The translations under genes were made by a program, and so were the position numbers. This document shows positions 56,669 through 64,000 of a stretch of 64,000 bases of DNA, in pieces. The DNA is from Tanytarsus gracilentus (lineage: Eukaryota > Arthropoda > Insecta > Diptera > Chironomidae). Position 1 is the first letter of the stretch. Each line of letters starts with the position of its first letter. A model generated the notes under the pieces. It saw only the letters and a list, made by a program, of their open reading frames with translations. It made no database searches and was not told where the DNA came from. The stretch lies in assembly GCA_038502055.1 (NCBI GenBank), contig JAXRKN010000020.1, positions 248,001-312,000 on the forward strand, in the 5' to 3' direction.

Positions 56669-58272
56669 ATGGAAAAGTTAACAGAAGATTCCTGGATCGA
56701 CATATTTAAATATTTGCATCCGCAAGACATCGAGAATGCAGCAGATTCATGTGAAAAGTAAGAAAATTTCAAATTTTTTCTATAAAATCTGTTTTGTCGC
56801 AATTTTATGAAATCATTTTCAATGAGTCAATTATAAACCGTTTTCAAATTCCAATTAGTTGGCGCAACATCATCACGGCTTCTCTGATGCGAAAGCACAT
56901 TCTTCGAATCAACTTTAAGGGCGTTGAAGGAAAGCCTTGGATGAAGCTGCCTTATCAAAATTTCTATCTGGAACGAATCCGTGACAAGAATAGCAACAAA
57001 ATTGAGGAATTTCTTCAAGACATCCATCATCTCAGTGTTAACAAGGTCTTCATTAAGTTGTCGAATTTCGTTTATGCGATCAAGGTCGTGAACAACTTTC
57101 CGAATATAACGACTTTGGTTGTTGAAAACATGACTGGTTGGGACAAACAAGATGACACAAAGATCGATCTGCCAAATTTGACTCGCTTTAAAATTGACAT
57201 CTTTTCTATTCCGCTGCTTTCAAGATTTCGATCTCACAAAATTGAAGTTTTCATTGCGAGTTTTTATTTCAATACCGAGCTTGATCGAGCACAAGAAAAG
57301 AGCGTTGACTCATTTTTTCAAACTTGCGATAAACTCAAACACTTAACCATGATAAGTTGTTTTTCGGAAGCAATTATGAAAATCAAAAGTCAGCTGGAGA
57401 CATTCGAGTTCATTGAAGGGGGCGAAATTCCATCATCGTTCCTGCAGTTTTTGGAATATCAAAAATCATCATTGAAAAATTTAACGCTCGAAGTGAGGTT
57501 TGATGATGAAATCGCAAATTTTATTTACTTCCAAATGAATTTGGAAAAAATTGTCGATTGTCGTTATCGTCATGGTCAAATACAAAAGCTCAAGAAAATA
57601 ACAGTGAAGAATCTCACAATTAACATTCAAGATGATAATTTCGAATACTTTGAGAAACTTTTTCAATGCTGTGAAATGCTCGAAGTTCTCGATGTTGATC
57701 TGCCTGAAAAAAGGCCACTCGAATTTCTCCGCTTACTGTCAAATTTGCCTAAATTGAAGTCTCTTAAGCTTAATCGTGAACCCTCAACAGCAGAAGAATT
57801 GCAGCAGACATTTAAGTTCAATCGTCTCGAGAGATTGATTTTATTTCATGAATTCACCGCTGATGAATCTGTCAAAGTCATTCGCTGCTGCCCAAATCTA
57901 ACTCACCTCACAATGTACGCGATTTTGAACAAGAATGATTTTGAGAAAATTTTCCAGGACTGCAACAAAATCGAAGAAATTTTTCTGCCTTCGGTATTTC
58001 ATAACGAAACGATCACAGATGAAAATGCTGAGACTTTCAAAAAGGTTGGATCGAAAATCAAATTCAAAGTTGAAACTGACAACAATGAAGTGATTGAGAA
58101 ACTCAGCGATGCGAAGAATCGATTGACGGTTATTTTTGAAGACTATCAAAGATGTGATCCATTTGTGGTGCGTCCCAGAATTTTAAGCGGCTTGCACTTC
58201 CACTTCAGCGATGATGAAGGATATGATTATTTTTATGAGGACCGAGACTTTAATTATGCTGACAGTGACTAA
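56669..58272 (+). CDS. F-box protein with leucine-rich-repeat-like C-terminus
   Basis: Exon 1 (56669-56757) encodes a typical F-box start, WIDIFKYLHPQDIENAADSCEK, with donor AA|GTAAGA. The rest (about 56,802-58,272) continues with FYEIIFNES and long LRR-like repeats (LKHLTMISC, LEVLDVDLP, LKSLKLNRE, LTHLTMYA), ending in a Tyr/Asp-rich tail, about 519 residues if the junction is K-F. F-box proteins bring substrates to SCF ubiquitin ligases. The junction is odd: no AG acceptor exists at the place required by frame. The nearest AG (56,826) gives the wrong phase. A sequence error or a non-canonical site is possible. Confidence 0.75.
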
Positions 58273-58647
58273 TGTTGGAATTAAAAAATTTAATTTTTTT
58301 TTCTATAAATATCGATGTTGAGAATTTAAGCATAAAAATTTGATGTAATAAAATTAAGCTAACTAATTTTAGTCTACAAGTTTTTTTGAATACCTGAAAG
58401 TTACTTATTTATTTTAATGACAAATTTAATTAAAAACTTCCCGGTCCTTTATTTTGTAACGTCTCTTTATAATTTAAATATTCAGCAGTCCTAAATGAGA
58501 CTACAAGATTTTGTTCTACTAGCAGGCTTTGAAAAATAAAACAAAATAATTTCTTATAAACTTTATTAAATTCATTTTACCTCGTCCCAAAACATTTTTT
58601 CTATTCTAAAAGTCTAAAAATATAAAAATTGCACTTAAATCACCATT
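58273..58647. other. Convergent intergenic region
   Basis: 3' ends of the F-box gene and MOCS2. TTTTGTAACGTCTCT at about 58,455 resembles one arm of the hairpin family. No gene seen. Confidence 0.4.
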
Positions 58648-59109
58648 TTACGCTGCTTTATTATTTTTGGACCAATTGCACTCCGGATTCTCCTTCCACT
58701 GACTCGCGACGTTGTCATCTTTGTAGCATTCTCGCTTCCAAATAGGAACTGACTTTTTTAGATTGTTAATCATGTAAGGAAGAGCTTCGAGACTCGCTTC
58801 ACGATGCGGCGAGCTTATTGCTATAAAAATGCTGATTTCTTTAACTGGAACGAGGCCGAGTCGATGGTAAATTGCAATGCATTCAATTTCTGTCCATTTT
58901 GTCCGCGCCTCATCACAAATTCTCGTCATTTCTTTGATCGCCATCGGCTCATAAGCTTCATACTCGAGTTTTGTCACCTCTTTACCGTCAAAATTATCGC
59001 GAGTTGTTCCAGCGAACATTGAAATTGCGCCGCAACTCTCGCGAGCGACAATTTCTGAGATTTCAGTTGGATTTAATTTATCGAAAGTTAGCTTGAGAAA
59101 ATTCGTCAT
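58648..59109 (-). CDS. Mocs2B: MOCS2B, large subunit of molybdopterin synthase (MoaE family)
   Basis: Intronless ORF of 153 residues, the length of MoaE-type proteins. Family blocks: GAISMFAGTTRDNFDGKEV, LEYEAYEPMA, YHRLGLVPV, SPHREASLEALPYMI and KKSVPIWKRE with the catalytic lysines. It inserts two sulfurs into cyclic pyranopterin monophosphate to make molybdopterin, using the thiocarboxylated MOCS2A tail as sulfur donor, in the cytosol. Its ATG comes two bases after the stop of MOCS2A, so both are presumably read from one bicistronic mRNA, as known for animal MOCS2, there by overlapping frames and leaky scanning or alternative transcripts. Confidence 0.95.
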   Translation of the reverse strand: MTNFLKLTFDKLNPTEISEIVARESCGAISMFAGTTRDNFDGKEVTKLEYEAYEPMAIKEMTRICDEARTKWTEIECIAIYHRLGLVPVKEISIFIAISSPHREASLEALPYMINNLKKSVPIWKRECYKDDNVASQWKENPECNWSKNNKAA

Positions 59110-59111
59110 TT

Positions 59112-59366
59112 TTAACCAGCCGAAAGTGGCGGAATTACCGCTAATTCGTCGCCGACCTTGAGCTCGATTTCTCCGTCGTCAAAATAATTTTGATTCACAG
59201 CGAGAATGAAATTTCCGGCAATTATTCGAAGATTAAAGTTCTCACAAACTTTTTCCTTCAAAGCCTCGAAAGAAATTCTCGATGGAACCTCCAAAGTCGA
59301 CTGACTCACTCCAGCAAGATCTTTAGATGCTGCAAAAAATAAAATTCTTAAAGTCACTCGCTCCAT
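59112..59366 (-). CDS. Mocs2A: MOCS2A, small subunit of molybdopterin synthase (MoaD family)
   Basis: Intronless ORF of 84 residues with the ubiquitin-like MoaD fold pattern: LRILFFAASKDLAG at the start and VGDELAVIPPLSAG at the end. MoaD proteins carry sulfur as a thiocarboxylate on the final Gly of a Gly-Gly tail. Here the last two residues are Ala-Gly. The final Gly needed for chemistry is kept, but the penultimate Gly, usually required for threading into the MoaE and MoeB/MOCS3 sites, is Ala. The gene lies directly upstream of MOCS2B on the same strand, with two bases between stop and start. Confidence 0.93.
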   Translation of the reverse strand: MERVTLRILFFAASKDLAGVSQSTLEVPSRISFEALKEKVCENFNLRIIAGNFILAVNQNYFDDGEIELKVGDELAVIPPLSAG

Positions 59367-60017
59367 CCAAAAAAAAGCAACGATGTGGAGACTTTTATGC
59401 TGTAATTATCAGCTGTTTCGAGTGGTTTCAGTCGCAATCACATTGGAAAAGTTTAAAAAGCGCTGTTTGATGTGAGACTCGAGAGTTTTCGGCATGTTTT
59501 TGAATTTCGGTTGAATCATAGTCAAAATAAACCAACACAAGTTCGAGGTTGGGAGAGAGATTAGAAAAATGTTCAAGGGGTGGAAAAAAAACAAAAAAAA
59601 TTAAAAATTAAATTTAAGAAATATTTTTTTGACATCGCTGGATTTAACACAAAATTTAAATAATTTTTTCTTTTTCTTATTTTCTTTTTAATGTCAAAAT
59701 AATAAATTTGTTATCAAAATAATTAAAGCAGTTAAAAAATCAATAAAATTTCAAAGATTTACTTCAATATCCGAATTAGCGAGACTTTACTGTAATTTCT
59801 TCCTTTGGCCATCAGACCTGAATATTGCAAGTGCAAAAAACTTTTTTTAGTTTCCCCGCCTTGAAAATCACCGAAAAAAATATTTTATCTATAAATTCCA
59901 TGATAACGAAAATTCGACAGCTGATAACCACCACATGTGCGCTTACGGTAGCGTTTTTTTATAGCCACACCAAAATTGCATTTCGATTCGCGTCGCTCAC
60001 GCGTTCAGTCGCGCACC
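59367..60017. other. Divergent intergenic region of MOCS2 and a membrane protein gene
   Basis: AT-rich. A short minus-strand frame (59,409-59,594) has no start context or domain and is not called. Near 59,930-60,010 the base composition rises towards the gene start. Confidence 0.4.
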
Positions 60018-61387
60018 ATGACACCTTCGTCGCTTCCGCAAGTTGAAAAATGGTTGCTCTGTATTGACCTAAAAATTGGCGTCGTGCTTTGGGTTTGTTT
60101 TGAGATGATGATCTGGTTGTTTTTGTCTTACGCCGCTGTCAGCAACGAGAGTGCATTTTTGAGTAATTATGACTTAGTGAAATATGAAGAACATATCGAG
60201 GATAATTGGTATTATCAGATGCTGTTCGGACTGCCAGAGGAGGAAGATTACGATTATGAGATGGGATGTGAGTAAAAAAATCGTTGAATAAAAATTTAAT
60301 ATAATTTAAATAAATTTTCACAGATGAGTCAGCGGTTGATGACACAGACGGCATAGACGAAACGCATCGAGGTGAGTTCTAGCTCTGATTTTTCACTAAA
60401 ATCGCCAAATTTTTATCTGCACGCTGATAAGAAAATGTGACGAGTGTAAACAAATGAATGAAATGATTCACTTTAGAGTAAGAAAATGTTCGTGACGCAA
60501 TCGGTAATTGAAATTTTTTGGATATTTTTAGATCAAAACATTGCAATTAATGGTGGACTCATGCTGGTGTTTGTGATTTACTTTATTTTGTCATTTTTGT
60601 ACTTGATTGGAATATCAAAAGTGAGTTTAAAAAATTTGGATTTTTAATTGTTGAAAACTTTCACTCTATGGCGAGCGTGGGTCACAAATTCTACAGAAAA
60701 ACTGCAGAAAATCTGTAGAAAATATTTTCTGCAAAAAAAATTTCAGAAATTCTACAGAAAATCTGTAAAAAAATTTCCTGTAGAATTTATTTTTTGCAGA
60801 AATTCTGTAGAAAAAAATCTGCAGAAAACATTTTTTGCAGAAATTCTGTAGAATTTCTGTAGAATTTATTTTTTGCATAAAAACTGCAGAAAATCTGAAA
60901 AAAATATTTTCTGTAGAATTTCTGTCCGATTCGTGACCGAAACCCCTCAATGGCCATTAAAATATTTTCAACCATTTTAAATTTTATAGCTAATGAAAAA
61001 AATTGATTTAATTAAATTTATTTTTAGCGTTCAACAAATTTTTTCATTCCTTATCTCTTCTACGACTCTTTCGTCATGTGGATGTCGTTCATTCTCGTCA
61101 TCGCCGGTCTCTTTTTAGTTAATCTCGTTCTAGTGAGAAATTGCTCGATTTTTGTCTCAATCAAAATTTATCCGGCCGTTTGTAATTATTCACTTTTTAA
61201 AAAAATGGGCGGAACTTTTTCATTCACGAGGGAAGTTCCGCAATTGTTGAGGGGATCTCCGATGACATTTGATAGACATGAGAGGTTGAGGAGGGAAACG
61301 AAGAGGAGAGTGACGAAAAATGGAAATCAATTTGAGCTTGAAGAACTTCACAAGAAAAACATTCCCGATGTTGTTGTGAAAAGATGA
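60018..61387 (+). CDS. Uncharacterised multipass membrane protein
   Basis: Four exons (60018-60267, 60324-60371, 60532-60620, 61028-61387) join in phase to 248 residues. Three to four hydrophobic segments (VVLWVCFEMMIWLFLSYAAV, LMLVFVIYFILSFLYLIGI, and a long one around MWMSFILVIAGLFLVNLVLV). An acidic loop precedes the second. A basic C-terminal tail (RHERLRRETKRR) probably lies in the cytosol. I do not recognise the family. Intron 3 carries a palindromic minisatellite. The start is supported by phase and by the membrane topology. Confidence 0.75.
60681..60938. repeat. Palindromic minisatellite of CTGCAGAAA and TTCTGTAGA units
   Basis: Irregular alternation of TTCTGTAGAA, TTTCTGCAGA and TTTTTTGCAGAAA in both senses. 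The block is bounded by GGTCACAAAT at 60,680-60,689 and its near complement ATTCGTGACC at 60,929-60,938, so it may be a small inverted-repeat element. Related phrases recur at 61,502-61,530. Confidence 0.75.
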
Positions 61388-61632
61388 AAATTATTTAAAT
61401 TTTAAGAATTAAATTTTATTTATTGATAAAATAAAAATTAGATTTTAGATTTTAATATAAATCCAGGTTTAAATTTTTTAATTTACAAATTATCAAATTT
61501 TTGCAGAAAATCTGTAGAAAATAAAATCTGCAATTTTCAATTTAAAAAAATCTTATTTTTATTTAGGGTAATGAAACATTTTTTCGTTATATGCCTTATC
61601 TCGTTAGATTTTTAAAAGTCTTGAAAATTTAA
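61388..61632. other. Convergent intergenic region
   Basis: 3' ends of the membrane protein gene and the protease-serpin gene, with one TTGCAGAAAATCTGTAGAAA repeat fragment near 61,502. Confidence 0.45.
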
Positions 61633-63982
61633 TTATGGAACTTTAATTACACCTGTAGTGATAATGGTTCTGGTTTCTTTATCAACTATCAAAAACAGAA
61701 AAGGTCGATTGATTTTTAAACTAAAAACCGCGTTATCAAAACCTTTCGAAGATTTTTCACCTTTCTCGTCAACTCGAATAAAAGTTTTGTGCAAAAATGA
61801 TGAGACAAAATAATTTGTGTTGATTTTCGATAAATCCGCTAGGGTTTGTTCAAAAATGTCTTTTATCCCCATCTACAATTTTAAAAAATTTCTTAATCAT
61901 AAAATTATTCCTTAATAAATTTTAAAGATTTCTGATCTTACATTTTCCAAAACTTCAACAAGATTTACAGAAGTTTTAATTTCAAATCTCGGCATGATTA
62001 CTTCAACAATTCTTTCCGGTGACAATTCTTGTGAATTCTTCAGTTCCTTAAATACTCTTTCCATACTATAAAAGTTCATACTGTTTATCGTTTCATAGAA
62101 TTCTGAATTTTTTTTTGGAAGTGCAATAATCATGTAAACATTTTCACCAGCATAAGGAAGTTCAATAAAATCAGCTCCCATATCTTCAATGAATGTGTGC
62201 ACAAAATTAGCTTTAGTGACCATCATGTTGACAATTTTGATTGGTGATTCAAGTTTGTAATCGTAGAAAACTCCTCTTTGTGTTGGTTGATCAAAAGAAT
62301 ACTTCCAGAGTCCTTCAAAAGAACTTGCTGTTAGTGCAGTTAGTGATGACTGAAAATTATTTTAAATAACCAATAAATTTTAAAAATTTAAAATAAAAAA
62401 CCTTTGAAAATTCGTCAGTTGAATAAAATTTATCGTTAATTGCTCCATTTGTTTTTTGAGAACTTTGAGATTGAATTTCTTTTAACGATTTTTGAACATT
62501 GTTGAAATTAATCGGTATGTAGTCAGTATCGTAATCTTGTTCGACCACATTTATATATTCTCTGCCAAATGGACGATTTTGATCTCCTATCAATGCTGAA
62601 AATGTCTTAGAAAAGTTTTGCCTCCTTCTATAAATAAATTTTTAAATTATTTGTCAAAATAAAATTTAAATTTACTGTGATTGCAATTCCCAATATGATT
62701 GAAAGTCTCTGTTTCGCTGTCGATTCTTTAGTCCAAGTGTATTTGATAATTGTAAGAAAGTATTTCCAGAAGCTCCTTCAGAAATTAGGGTTAAAATTTT
62801 ATGGATCAGGTGAGGATGAATCATTAAATTATCATCAGAGTTTAAGGCTTCCAAGTAAGCGATAAGCTTAAATGCAAAAATTTCAAAATTATTTTCAAGT
62901 TCGCCATCCCATTTAAGTGTACGATAGCTAAAATTAATTTTTTGTTAGATTTATTTTTAATAAATTCCAAACTTACCCAGTTTTTGGGACCTTAATGGCA
63001 TCTTAAAAAAGCAATTATTAATATTTTTCTGATTTAAAATTTACCAAATATTTACTCACTTGTTATCCACTCAATGTGCGATGGCACATTCGTAAAAAGC
63101 ACAAATTTATTATCAACACATTCGCTACTAATAGCGGCTGATACCATTCCTAAAATCGTCCATTTTCCATTAATTTTTGTAAAAAATCCTCCACCACTGT
63201 CTCCTTTGCACGGATTTTTACCAGGTGAACCACCGCAGAACATTCTTTAGAGAAAAAAATTAAAAAATCTTTGATTTATTTTTCAAAACTTTACCTTGGC
63301 GATCCAATTTTTGCTAACAGTGGCTCTGTAAATAAACACGTAAAATTCGAGGATGATATTTCGACCTTTTTAGGCTTTTGCGAGACTTCAGCAATTTCAG
63401 AAAATCCATAACCAACGACAGTTCCGCGAACATGAAAAACATTTGTATTACTTTGTGGAAGACAAACCGGTTGAATTAAATGATTGAAACTTATTTCATT
63501 TTCGAGCAAAGCTACCGCGATGTCAGCATCGTGTGAAACAACATCAATCGATGGTTTCCAGTCAGGATGAATCGAAAATTTAGAGATATAGACTTTAACG
63601 CGATTTTCAGCTTCGTTATTTAATTCAAAATGACCGATTAGAGCGTAAACTTCCGACGGGTTTAATCCATTCGTACGACCTTTTTCATGAAAACAGTGAG
63701 CAGCTTTTTTTTAAAATAAAACAGGAAAATCAAAAATTTAAATAAAGTTATCAGGATTTTTTTTAACTAACCAGTTAGAAGATGACGTTTGCTTATGATC
63801 GACGCTCCGCCATGAAATTTATATTTTTCTCTTTCAAGTTTCATCAACGACGCCATCCATGGCCATTCACCCTTTTCAGTGTAATCGCCACCAGCAATAA
63901 ATGAAGTTCCAACTTGAGGAATTCCACATTCTTGCGAATGAGAAAATTTAAAATAAAATAAAAGCACAAAAAATATCTTCAT
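61633..63982 (-). CDS. Secreted serine protease joined in frame to a serpin
   Basis: Eight exons (63982-63772, 63703-63295, 63244-63060, 63001-62977, 62927-62676, 62627-62402, 62349-61942, 61872-61633) join in phase to 651 residues. Residues 1-17 are a signal peptide. Residues about 20-268 are a chymotrypsin-fold protease: IAGGDYTEKGEWPW after a short pro-part, AAHC (His73), DIAVALL (Asp131), CKGDSGGG (Ser223), with Asn217 at the S1 pocket base. The GDSGGG form recalls modular proteases such as gd or ModSP. A 25-nt exon links it to a serpin domain (about 280-651): LENNFEIFAFKL, LIHKILTLISEGASGNT, EGLWKYSF, MPRFEIKTSVNLVEVL, RPFLFLIV. Donor GTGAGT at 63,059 is strong. If it is not used, a TAA ends a protease-only form at 63,052. 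The serpin exons have no start ATG in frame. Confidence 0.8.
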
Positions 63983-64000
63983 CACTGTAAATCTGAATGG

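Noticed and set aside
57481..58149. Minus-strand ORFs inside the F-box gene
   Set aside because: Antisense shadows of the LRR-like coding region.
59409..59594. Minus-strand 61-codon ORF upstream of MOCS2A
   Set aside because: No domain, no splice signal linking it to MOCS2A, and it lies in the probable promoter region.
62977..63001. ATG in the 25-nt exon as an independent start for the serpin
   Set aside because: The frame from this ATG leaves the exon in phase 1, while the serpin exon needs phase 2. Only the fused frame continues correctly.

Overview
This 64 kb window is nuclear DNA of an insect, most likely a nematoceran fly and perhaps a non-biting midge (inference). It is very AT-rich. 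Genes are dense and split by many short GT-AG introns, often 50-70 nt, on both strands. The gene set is animal-specific: ZAD and C2H2 zinc-finger proteins, an ionotropic receptor, a DEG/ENaC channel, an NRF-6-like acyltransferase, a bicistronic MOCS2 locus and mitochondrial TRAP1. I rebuilt exons by hand from splice sites and reading-frame phase. For most multi-exon genes every junction closes in frame, which is the main support for the models. No tRNA, rRNA, CRISPR array or operon was seen.

Layout. 1-3.5 kb: the 3' part of an unknown gene, then a GPI-type alkaline phosphatase. 4.5-14.1 kb: a ZAD zinc-finger gene, a PLC X-domain gene, an inverted-repeat element carrying a 17-bp minisatellite, TRAP1, and a second ZAD zinc-finger gene. 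14.7-25.7 kb: a cluster of eight ApoD/Lazarillo-type lipocalins in three intron-structure classes, six with a TATA box 47-67 nt before the ATG. 26.2-29.6 kb: an ionotropic receptor whose ligand-binding exon is split by a 1.2 kb retroelement. 30.1-42.1 kb: acyl-CoA oxidase, two small LRR proteins, a sugar transporter, a third ZAD zinc-finger gene, and a secreted TIL-type cysteine-rich protein. 42.9-56.3 kb: a small membrane protein, an NRF-6-like acyltransferase, a 13-exon zinc-finger gene, a frameshifted low-complexity gene and a pickpocket-type channel. 56.7-64 kb: an F-box/LRR-like gene, MOCS2B plus MOCS2A, an unknown multipass protein, and a gene encoding a trypsin-like protease joined in frame to a serpin.

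The most unusual observation is the last gene (61,633-63,982, minus strand). All eight exons are phase-compatible and give one 651-residue secreted protein: a chymotrypsin-fold protease with an intact His/Asp/Ser triad followed by a whole serpin domain. The serpin exons have no usable start codon of their own, and its reactive loop is short with an atypical hinge. Other leads are the retroelement in the receptor exon, active-site or C-terminal changes in alkaline phosphatase (Asp to Ser beside the nucleophile) and MOCS2A (Ala-Gly instead of Gly-Gly), and several dispersed short repeat families shared between loci.
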